Under the pieces are notes generated by a model. That model saw nothing but the letters and a program-made list of their open reading frames with translations, did not search any database and had not been told where the DNA came from. Below, one piece after another: positions 42,291 to 49,479 of a stretch of 64,000 bases of DNA. Numbering within the stretch: the stretch's first letter is position 1; each line of letters opens with the position of its first letter. The translations under genes and the position numbers were made by a program. Source of the DNA: JALYUA01 sp039933215 (GTDB taxonomy: Bacteria; Acidobacteriota; Thermoanaerobaculia; UBA5066; Gp7-AA6); the NCBI GenBank assembly GCA_039933215.1, contig JBDTOO010000004.1, forward strand, positions 41,658 to 105,657. The letters run 5' to 3'.

Positions 42291-43267
42291 GCGCGGCGCC
42301 CCGGCATGGGACGCGGCGCGGGGGTCGAAGAGGTCTCCGGAGCCCCGAGCCCGTAAACGCGCCGCACCGCGAAGCGCGGCCGGCCTCTGACCTGCTCGTA
42401 GATGCGGCCCACGTATTCCCCGACGATGCCGAGGCCGGCCATCGCGATGCCGAGGAGCGTGAAGAGGATGGCGAACAGCGTGAACACCCCCTCGACTTCC
42501 GCCCCGACGATCAGCCGGCGCACGAGAAGGAAGACGCCGAACGCGATGCCGCCGAGCGAGACGAACGCGCCGGTGATTCCGAAGATCTGCAGCGGCACGG
42601 TCGAGAAGCCGGTCATCAGGTCGAAATTGAGCCGGATCAGACGGTAGAGCGAATACGCGGACTCTCCGCCCGTGCGCGCGGCGTGAGCGACCTCGATCTC
42701 GGTCGGATTGCGCGCTAGGCTCTGTCCGAGCGCGGGAATGAAGGTTGCCGCCTCTTCGGACCGGTTGATCTCGTCGACGACGTCCCGCGAGTAGGCGCGC
42801 AGCATGCAGCCGAAGTCGGTCAGGCGCATGCGCGTGATGGCGACCGTGATGCGGTTCACGATCGCCGAGGCGGCCTTCCGCGCGAAGCTGTCCTGCCGCG
42901 AACGGCGGACGCCTCCCACGACGTCGTAGCCCTCGTCGACCTTGGCGAGGAGGTTGGGGATCTCCTCCGGAGGATTCTGAAGGTCCGCGTCGAGCGTCAC
43001 GGCGACGTCGCCGGTCACGTCGCGGAAGCCCGCGAGGATCGCGGGATGCTGCCCGAAGTTGCGGGAGAGCTCGAGGACGCGGACGACGTCCGGCCGGCGC
43101 GAGGCCCAGGCCTTCAGGATGTCGATCGACCGGTCGCGGCTTCCGTCGTCCACCACGATGAGCTCGTAGGGCAGCGCGAGGCCGTCCATCACCGCGAGCG
43201 TGCGGCGGAAGAACTCGTCGAGGTTGGCCTGCTCGTTGTAGACGGGAACGACGAGGGAGACCTTCAC
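42287..43267 (-). CDS. arnC: Und-P 4-deoxy-4-formamido-arabinose transferase
   Basis: A 326-residue GT2 with two C-terminal membrane helices. SLVVPVYNEQANLDEFF, VDDGSRDRS and the donor site TLDADLQNPPEEIP are ArnC/GtrB-like, followed by RLTDFGCMLRAY and the helices QIFGITGAFVSLGGI and FAILFTLLGIAMAGLG. It moves 4-formamido-arabinose from UDP to undecaprenyl phosphate. It starts at GTG 43267, with 73 bp to the GT-C gene upstream. The adjacent arnA/arnD genes support the ArnC reading over GtrB or DPM. Confidence 0.88.
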   Translation of the reverse strand: MKVSLVVPVYNEQANLDEFFRRTLAVMDGLALPYELIVVDDGSRDRSIDILKAWASRRPDVVRVLELSRNFGQHPAILAGFRDVTGDVAVTLDADLQNPPEEIPNLLAKVDEGYDVVGGVRRSRQDSFARKAASAIVNRITVAITRMRLTDFGCMLRAYSRDVVDEINRSEEAATFIPALGQSLARNPTEIEVAHAARTGGESAYSLYRLIRLNFDLMTGFSTVPLQIFGITGAFVSLGGIAFGVFLLVRRLIVGAEVEGVFTLFAILFTLLGIAMAGLGIVGEYVGRIYEQVRGRPRFAVRRVYGLGAPETSSTPAPRPMPGRRA

Positions 43268-43340
43268 GGACCCTCCCCTCGCGGGAGCCGTCCCGAGCCG
43301 GGATCGGGGGAGTCGGGCCGGGGCGGTCGTGGGCGGTTTC

Positions 43341-44447
43341 TCATCCGACGGGCTCGGATCTTAAGCCAGACCGCCCGTCCGCCTCCCCGGCCGGCGGCGT
43401 GCGGCGCACCTCGAGCAGGAGCCAGATCACCGCCGCCCACCACGGCCCGTACCACCCGGGCAGCCCGGGAATCGTCCCTTCCCCGAGGAAAGCCTCCCGG
43501 ACGAAGAACCCGGTCGCGACCGCGGTGTACACGAGGAGTCCGGCGCCGGGCGCGAGGGATCCGAGCGCGATCGGCCAGACGCAGTACTGACGGCCGAACC
43601 CCGGGAGAAAGATCAGGACCACCAGAAAGAGCTTCAGGGACGCGCGCTCGAGATCTCCGCGGCCGAGAAACCAGGCCGCCGGAAGCACCACCGCCAGAAA
43701 GAGCGCCGTCGGAGCCCACGGCGGCATTCCCGGCACGAGGAGGAGGGCGTCGATGCCGTAGCGGGCGGTCTGCCCCCGGTGGCCGAACACGTTGCGGCCG
43801 ATGTCGCGCCACGATCCCGCCCGCGGAAGAAACGAGAGGAGAAAGAGCGCGTACGGCAGCAGGAACCAGGCGGCCCGCTTCGGGGCGCCGGCGCGGCGCG
43901 CGAAGAGGAGGGGGTGATACCAGGTGACGTGCTTGGCAAGGAGCGACGCGGACAGGGCGAGCGCCGAGCGCGGGGCCGAGGACGCCGCGAGCAGGGCCGC
44001 GAGCAGGAAGAGGATGCCGATCCCGTCGAACTGCATATGGGCGCTCGAGACCAGGACGGAAACCGGATTGGCGAAGAAGAGGAGCGCGGCCCACGCGGCT
44101 CGAAGATGGCCGAGCCGCCGGCGGACGAGCCGGGCGATCATCCAGGCGGCGCCGGCGTCCACCGCGAGGAGGAAGAGCCCGGTCGCGCGCGTCAGCCCCA
44201 GGCCGGTCGCGCGCGAGATCCCGTCGAGCGCCTGTAGGATCCGCCCCCACACAGGGGAGTAGTTGTAGCGGTCCGTCTCCGTGTAAAGGTTGCCGCCCCG
44301 CGCCTCGATGCCCGCGACGATCTCCCACGATTGCGTGTCGTAGTTGCCCGGAAAGGAGAACACGAGCGCGACGCGCAGGGCGGCCGCCGCGAGAAAGCCG
44401 GCCGCGCAGAGAGCGGCGGAGGCGCCTTCGGTCGCCGGGCGGGCCAT
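43341..44447 (-). CDS. GT-C membrane glycosyltransferase in arn operon
   Basis: A 368-residue polytopic protein with about ten helices. Loop 1 reads YDTQSWEIVAGIEARGGNLY, followed by RYNYSPVWGRILQALD. This resembles the DUF2029/PIG-M type of polyprenyl-linked mannosyltransferase rather than ArnT, which is about 550 residues. SSAHMQFDGIGILFLL and LSASLLAKHVTWYHPLLF are further conserved-looking loops. It is placed between arnB and arnC, sharing one base with arnB (TGATG). It is the best local candidate for the enzyme that uses the aminoarabinose carrier, but that is an inference. Confidence 0.7.
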   Translation of the reverse strand: MARPATEGASAALCAAGFLAAAALRVALVFSFPGNYDTQSWEIVAGIEARGGNLYTETDRYNYSPVWGRILQALDGISRATGLGLTRATGLFLLAVDAGAAWMIARLVRRRLGHLRAAWAALLFFANPVSVLVSSAHMQFDGIGILFLLAALLAASSAPRSALALSASLLAKHVTWYHPLLFARRAGAPKRAAWFLLPYALFLLSFLPRAGSWRDIGRNVFGHRGQTARYGIDALLLVPGMPPWAPTALFLAVVLPAAWFLGRGDLERASLKLFLVVLIFLPGFGRQYCVWPIALGSLAPGAGLLVYTAVATGFFVREAFLGEGTIPGLPGWYGPWWAAVIWLLLEVRRTPPAGEADGRSGLRSEPVG

Positions 44448-45610
44448 CACCGCCTCGCGCGGGAGAGCACTTCCCGGATCGCGTCGATCGCGTCGTCCTG
44501 ATCGCGGTCGGTCAGGCCGGGAAAGAGCGGGAGCGACACGATCCGCTCCGACACGAAGTGCGCCTCCGGGAAGGACTCGGGCGTCCAGCCGAACCGCTTC
44601 GCGTAGTAGGAGAACTCGTGTGCGGCCGTGTAGTGGAGCCCGGTTCCGATGTTCAACTTCTTCAGCTCGCTCATGAAATCGTCGCGCCCGATCGAGAGCC
44701 GGTCGATGTCGACGAGCGGCGTGTAGAGATGCCACGCGTGCCGCACCGGGTACGGGACGCGCTTGGGGAGAACGAGGCCGGGCAGATCGACGAGCGCCTC
44801 GTCGTAGCGCCGGGCGAGCCGCTCGCGCTCGACGAGGAAACCCTCCAGGCGCTTCAACTGGTGGAGGCCGAGCGCGGCCTGGATGTCCATCATGTTGTAC
44901 TTGAACCCCGGCACCGCGACGTCGTACCGCGGGCTGCCGGCCTTCGAGAACCGCTTCCACGACTCCCGGTCCATGCCGTGGAACTTCAGGAGCGAAGCCT
45001 TCTCGAAGACCTCCTCGTCGTCGGTGATCACCATCCCGCCTTCGCCCGTCGTCATGTTCTTGTTCGGGTGGAAGGAAAAGACGGACGTCGTCGCAAACGA
45101 GCCGATCTTTCGTCCCCGGTACTCCGAGCCGACGGCGTGGGCCGCGTCCTCGAGCACCGCGAGGCCCTTCGAGCGGGCGAGATCGAGGATCGGATCGAGA
45201 TCCGCCGCCTGGCCGACGTAGTGCACCGGAATGATCGCCTTCGTCTTCGGCCCGACGCGCGCGGCGATCTCTTCGACGCGGATGTTCAGGGTGTCGGCGT
45301 CGATGTCGACCAGGACCGGGACGGCGCCGCAGTGCACGATCGTGTTCAGCGTCGCGACGAAGGTCAGAGGCGTCGTGATGACCTCGTCGCCCGGTCCGAC
45401 GCCGAGAGCCAGGAGCGCGACGTGCAGTCCGGCGGTCGCGGACGACACCGGGACGGCGAAGCGCCCGCCGACGTACTGCGCGAACTCGTTCGTGAAGCGC
45501 TCGACCTTCGGACCCGTCGTGATCCAGCCGGAGCGCAGGGTGTCGACGAGCTCCGCGATCTCTTCGTCGCCGAGCGCGGGCCGGGCGAACGGGAGAAACT
45601 CGCTGCGCAT
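44447..45610 (-). CDS. arnB: UDP-4-keto-arabinose aminotransferase (DegT family)
   Basis: A 387-residue sugar aminotransferase. FVATLNTIVHCGAVPVLVDID, LEDAAHAVGS and the PLP-lysine motif FSFHPNKNMTTGEGG correspond closely to ArnB. The length matches the usual 380-385. It converts UDP-4-keto-arabinose to UDP-4-amino-4-deoxy-L-arabinose using glutamate. Context with split arnA, arnC and arnD makes ArnB the best reading among DegT/DnrJ/EryC1 enzymes. It lies 11 bp after the PAP2 gene. Confidence 0.9.
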   Translation of the reverse strand: MRSEFLPFARPALGDEEIAELVDTLRSGWITTGPKVERFTNEFAQYVGGRFAVPVSSATAGLHVALLALGVGPGDEVITTPLTFVATLNTIVHCGAVPVLVDIDADTLNIRVEEIAARVGPKTKAIIPVHYVGQAADLDPILDLARSKGLAVLEDAAHAVGSEYRGRKIGSFATTSVFSFHPNKNMTTGEGGMVITDDEEVFEKASLLKFHGMDRESWKRFSKAGSPRYDVAVPGFKYNMMDIQAALGLHQLKRLEGFLVERERLARRYDEALVDLPGLVLPKRVPYPVRHAWHLYTPLVDIDRLSIGRDDFMSELKKLNIGTGLHYTAAHEFSYYAKRFGWTPESFPEAHFVSERIVSLPLFPGLTDRDQDDAIDAIREVLSRARR

Positions 45611-45621
45611 CGGCGGCGATT

Positions 45622-46386
45622 CTAACGGGGCGGGTCGGCGGCGGGAGCGGGGACGGCGGAAGGCGGCCGCAGGGAACGCCGGGCGAAGTACTCCGTACCG
45701 GTCGCGCAGAGCACGACCCAGAAGAGCCCGAGGGCGCTGCCCGCGACGACGTCGGTGAGCCAGTGCGCGCCGAGGTAGACCCGGCTGAAGTCGACGCCCA
45801 GGATGAGGAAGAAGGCGGTCAGGACGACGGCGGTCCGGATCTCGCGGCGCCGCGTGACGCGGAACACCAGGGCGACCACGCCGCCGAAAAAGAGCGTGCA
45901 CATCGTCGCGTGGCCGCTCGGAAAGCTGTAAGACTTCTCCGTCACGAGCGCCGGCCAGAGATCGGGGCGAGCGCGGCGGAAGGCGATCTTCATCAGCGAC
46001 TCGAGCGCCCACCCGCCGAGCACCGCTCCCAGAAAGAGCATCGCGGAGGCGCGCCGGCCCTTCGCGGCCATGAGGCCCGACGCGATGAGCGTCGCCGGTA
46101 CGAGGAAGCGGTAATCGCCCAGATTGGTGATCGCGCGCACGGCGCGGTCGCGCTCGGGCGTTTGGAAATCGCGGACGGACATCGTGACCTCCCGGTCGAT
46201 CGCGTTCGGCCCCGGCCGCTCGAAGACCTCGCTCGCGACCCAGGCCGCGGAGAGGACCAGGGCGGCGGAGATGACGAATCCGATCGTCAGGTAGAGGCCC
46301 AGGGCGCCTTCGCGCGTGAAGCGCCTCCGCAGGAACTGCCGCAGGCCGGACCGCGATGGAGGAGGGGGAGTGGGGGGGGGCGTCAC
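45622..46386 (-). CDS. PAP2-family lipid phosphatase
   Basis: A 254-residue membrane phosphatase with all three catalytic signatures: KIAFRRARP, YSFPSGHAT and SRVYLGAHWLTDVVAG. Six membrane helices are visible after a proline-rich N-terminus. It probably dephosphorylates undecaprenyl pyrophosphate or a lipid phosphate on the periplasmic side, recycling carrier for the polysaccharide export and aminoarabinose steps encoded around it. The GTG at 46386 overlaps the wzt stop. Confidence 0.87.
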   Translation of the reverse strand: MTPPPTPPPPSRSGLRQFLRRRFTREGALGLYLTIGFVISAALVLSAAWVASEVFERPGPNAIDREVTMSVRDFQTPERDRAVRAITNLGDYRFLVPATLIASGLMAAKGRRASAMLFLGAVLGGWALESLMKIAFRRARPDLWPALVTEKSYSFPSGHATMCTLFFGGVVALVFRVTRRREIRTAVVLTAFFLILGVDFSRVYLGAHWLTDVVAGSALGLFWVVLCATGTEYFARRSLRPPSAVPAPAADPPR

Positions 46387-47621
46387 GGTCTCCAGTGGAT
46401 GCCTCCGCCGAAGCTCCACCGGCGCTCGGGGCTCCACACGCCGTCGGAGGGCTTTTCGGACGTCATCTCGAATCGAAGGAGGTCGCGACGGTAGTCGTAG
46501 GGCGCTCCGTCTCGCGCGTGCACCGCCGCGTCGAGCGAATAGACGCCGGCCGCGAGCGCCAGCGACGGGATCTCCAGGCGGACCCGGCCCTCGCCGGAGA
46601 ACTCGCCGGCGGCGAGACCCTCCAGGGCGGTGTTCGAGCCAAAGACGGTGCTCCCGGAGACCGTGTTCAGGGCAAAGCCGAAGACGAAGTCGGAGAGCGG
46701 TTCCGCGGAGCAGACGTCCATCTCGAAAGACGCCGCAGCGCCGGACTTCAGCCGGCCCGCGGGCTGGCCCTTCTCGTCCAGGATGCGCGCGGCGAGGATC
46801 GTCGCGCGGCCGGAGCCGATCTCGCGGGCGCCGCGCGGCGCCGGGGCGGCGTCGAGCCTCTTCTCGCCGTCGCGCCGGGCGACGTCCTCGCGGTAGCGCG
46901 CGACGGTCTCGCCGGCGTCGCCGTCCGAGACGAGGCGGCCGCCGTCCAGCCACAGCGCGCGGCGGCAGCGCGCGGCGACGAGGGAGAGGTCGTGGGAGAC
47001 CAGGAGGATCGTCTTGCCCGCCCGCTCGAACTCCGCGAACTTCTCGAGGGACCGGTGGGCGAACGATTCGTCGCCGACGGCGAGGACCTCGTCGACCAGG
47101 AGCACGTCGGGATCGCTGTGCGCGGCGATCGAGAATCCGAGCCGGACCGCCATCCCGGATGAATACGTGCGCAGCGGCGCGTCGAGGAACTCCTCGAGCT
47201 CCGCGAAGCGGACGATCTCGTCGAAACGAGACGCCACCTCGCGCTTCGAGAGCCCGAGGAGCAGGCCCGCGATCTCGACGTTCTCGCGACCGGAGAGCTC
47301 CGGGTGAAATCCGGCGCCGAGCTCGAGCAGAGCCGCGAGGCGGCCGCGGACTTCCACGTCCCCCTCCGTCGGGCGGAGGATGCCCGCGAGGAGCTTCAGC
47401 AGAGTCGATTTGCCGGACCCGTTCGCGCCGATCACTCCGACGGTCTCCCCGGCGGCGACCTCGAAGGAGACGTCGCGCAGCGCCTGGACGGCGTCGGCGG
47501 AGACCACGCCCCGCGGAGACGCCCCGACGAGCGCCGTCTTGAACGTGCCGGCGAAGTGACGGCGGCCGCGCCGCCGGTAGCTCTTGGAGACCCGCCGGAC
47601 CGAGACGGCGGAGGCGGTCAC
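46383..47621 (-). CDS. wzt: ABC transporter ATPase for polysaccharide export (Wzt)
   Basis: A 412-residue protein. The ABC domain occupies residues about 5-240: Walker A GANGSGKST near residue 63, AALLELGAGFHPELSGRENV as in O-antigen ATPases, signature TYSSGMAVRLGF, and Walker B VLLVDEVLAVGD. A C-terminal beta-sandwich (about 280-412, for example FVFGFALNTVSGSTVFGSNT) is the Wzt carbohydrate-binding domain, which selects the polymer to export. It forms the exporter with the permease encoded just upstream (GTGA overlap at 47621). The presence of the C-terminal domain implies recognition of a chemically capped chain. Confidence 0.9.
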   Translation of the reverse strand: MTASAVSVRRVSKSYRRRGRRHFAGTFKTALVGASPRGVVSADAVQALRDVSFEVAAGETVGVIGANGSGKSTLLKLLAGILRPTEGDVEVRGRLAALLELGAGFHPELSGRENVEIAGLLLGLSKREVASRFDEIVRFAELEEFLDAPLRTYSSGMAVRLGFSIAAHSDPDVLLVDEVLAVGDESFAHRSLEKFAEFERAGKTILLVSHDLSLVAARCRRALWLDGGRLVSDGDAGETVARYREDVARRDGEKRLDAAPAPRGAREIGSGRATILAARILDEKGQPAGRLKSGAAASFEMDVCSAEPLSDFVFGFALNTVSGSTVFGSNTALEGLAAGEFSGEGRVRLEIPSLALAAGVYSLDAAVHARDGAPYDYRRDLLRFEMTSEKPSDGVWSPERRWSFGGGIHWRP

Positions 47622-48478
47622 GCTTCCTCCGCGATCGCGTCGCGCAGTGCGTCGAAGATCGCCCCGCCGGCGAGGAGTGACACGGCGGCGGTCGCCGCCA
47701 TGCCGATCCACATCCCGGCGGGGATCGGCCGGAAGAAGAACGCGCTCTCGTGCACCGCCGAGAGGAAGACCGCGAACGGGTTCAGCCACAGGAGCGGACG
47801 GAACCGCTCGGGCACGGACGCCACCGGGTAGAGAACGGGCGTCAGAAAGAAGGCGAGCGTCAGGACGTTGCCGACGAGGTCCCGGACGTCGCCGAACCGC
47901 ACGGCGAGCGCGGAGATCGCGAGGGCGAGCCCGAAGACGGTGGCCGCGAGGAGAGCGAGGACGACGGGGAACTGCAGCACGGCGGCCGTCACCGAGACGT
48001 CGCCGCGGTACGCCGCGATGGCCACGGCGGCGGCGAGGACGGGCAGGGCGAGAACGAGGTGGGAGAGCCGCGCCCCGACGGCGACCGCGGGGAAGACCTC
48101 GGGTGCGACGGTCGTCTTGCGGAGGAGCGGCCCGTTGGCCCGGAAGGTCTCCGAGGCGTCGAGGAGCGCGGCCGAGACGAAGCCCCACACGAGGACGCCG
48201 CCGAAGAGAAAGAGCGCGTAGGGGCGCACGTCGGCGCGCGGCTGGAACACGAACCGGAACACCGTGGCGTAGACGAGCAGGAGGAGGAGCGGGTTGACGA
48301 GCGACCACATGAATCCGAGCGCGCCGTTGCGATACCGCGCGGCGAGCTCCCGCTTCGTGAGCACGGCGACCAGGGACCTCTGCCGCAGCGTGCGGAAGAG
48401 CGGCGAGAGGGGGCCCGTGCGGCTCGCGCGGTTCGGCTGTTCCGCCCGGCTCGCGCGGTTCGGCCGGTCCGCCGCCAT
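47618..48478 (-). CDS. wzm: ABC transporter permease for polysaccharide export (Wzm)
   Basis: A 286-residue permease of the ABC-2 type. A cytoplasmic N-terminus precedes the amphipathic interface segment LTKRELAARYRNGALGFMW, followed by six helices and LTLAFFLTPVLYPVASVPERF, the usual Wzm/TagG motif. The N-terminal 30 residues hold a short repeat (PNRASRA/PNRASRT) that is not conserved in the family. It heads the operon; the start is ATG 48478 (a GTG one codon earlier is possible). A 99-bp divergent gap separates it from the next gene. Confidence 0.9.
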   Translation of the reverse strand: MAADRPNRASRAEQPNRASRTGPLSPLFRTLRQRSLVAVLTKRELAARYRNGALGFMWSLVNPLLLLLVYATVFRFVFQPRADVRPYALFLFGGVLVWGFVSAALLDASETFRANGPLLRKTTVAPEVFPAVAVGARLSHLVLALPVLAAAVAIAAYRGDVSVTAAVLQFPVVLALLAATVFGLALAISALAVRFGDVRDLVGNVLTLAFFLTPVLYPVASVPERFRPLLWLNPFAVFLSAVHESAFFFRPIPAGMWIGMAATAAVSLLAGGAIFDALRDAIAEEA

Positions 48479-48577
48479 CACGCGGAGACGGCCGGCGCCG
48501 CGCCGCGCGACGCGGCGACAGAGCGCCCCCGGGGCCAGATCCGTCCGCTGTTCACGAAGCCTCCGTGACGCCAGTGC

Positions 48578-49315
48578 ATGGCGCGATTCGGCCGGAATCT
48601 ATCCGATATCCTCGCCGGCGTGCCCGCTCCGGCTCCCCCGACTCCCGCCGCGCCTCCGGCTCTCGCCTGCCGCTCGCTCTCCAGGGTCTACGGAGGCGCG
48701 GAGCCGGTCGTGGCGCTCCGGGACGTCGACTTGGACGTCGCCTCGGGAGAGTTCCTGGGCGTGCTCGGACCGTCGGGCGGCGGCAAGTCGACCCTGCTGC
48801 ATCTGCTGGGCGGCATCGACCGCGCGACGTCGGGGACGGTCGCGGTCGGGGGGACGGAGCTCGGGGGCCTGGGGGAAAAGGCGCTGACTCTCTACCGGCG
48901 CCGCGACGTCGGCATGGTCTTTCAGTTCTTCAATCTCCTCCCCCACCTGACCGTCGTGGAGAACGTCGAGCTGCCGCGCCTCCTCGACGGAAAGGACGAC
49001 GCGGCGGAGCGGGCCCGAACGCTGCTGGAGCGCGTCGGCCTCGCGCACCGGGGCCGTGCCCACCCGTACGAGCTCTCGGGCGGCGAGATGCAGCGCGTCG
49101 CCATCGCCCGAGCCCTGGTGACGGGAGCCCGCCTCCTCCTCGCGGACGAGCCGACCGGCAACCTCGACAGCCGCAACGGCGAGCAGGTGCTCTCCCTTCT
49201 CGACGAGATCCGCCGCGAACGCGGCGTCACGCTGGTCCTGGCGACCCATTCCGAGGCCGCCGCCCGCCACGCCGACCGCCGCATCGAGATCCGCGACGGG
49301 AGCGTGAGCCGGTGA
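48578..49315 (+). CDS. ABC transporter ATPase, LolD/MacB type (AttE-like)
   Basis: A 245-residue ATPase. An alanine/proline-rich N-terminus is followed by Walker A GPSGGGKST near residue 65, the Q-loop MVFQFFNLLPHLTV, signature LSGGEMQRVAIARAL and Walker B LLLADEPTGNLDS. FNLLPHLTVVENV is typical of LolD/MacB/FtsE-type importers and mechanotransmission ABC systems. The permease and AttH-like genes that follow form its partner set. Translation might start at ATG 48578 or at GTG 48620. Confidence 0.87.
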   Translation: MARFGRNLSDILAGVPAPAPPTPAAPPALACRSLSRVYGGAEPVVALRDVDLDVASGEFLGVLGPSGGGKSTLLHLLGGIDRATSGTVAVGGTELGGLGEKALTLYRRRDVGMVFQFFNLLPHLTVVENVELPRLLDGKDDAAERARTLLERVGLAHRGRAHPYELSGGEMQRVAIARALVTGARLLLADEPTGNLDSRNGEQVLSLLDEIRRERGVTLVLATHSEAAARHADRRIEIRDGSVSR

Positions 49316-49333
49316 CGCACCCAGCCGCCGCCC

Positions 49334-49477
49334 GGGGTCAGGCACGCACTTCGGACTTATCGGAGAAACGGCTGCGTCGCGTGCGCAAACTCTTCACCGG
49401 CACAAGGGCGCCCGGACGCGCGCCGGAGTCCAACGCGAAAGGCGAGGCCAATAATGGCGAAATGCGTGCCTGACCCC
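49334..49477. repeat. 144-bp element with 15-bp terminal inverted repeats (MITE/REP-like)
   Basis: The ends are ggggtcaggcacgca (49334-49348) and its exact reverse complement tgcgtgcctgacccc (49463-49477); the match continues inward for a few bases with one mismatch. The interior has no convincing reading frame. It fills almost the whole gap between the ABC ATPase stop (49315) and the permease start (49480), where such operons normally have little or no gap. It therefore looks like a small non-autonomous inserted element. Confidence 0.7.
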
Positions 49478-49479
49478 CG

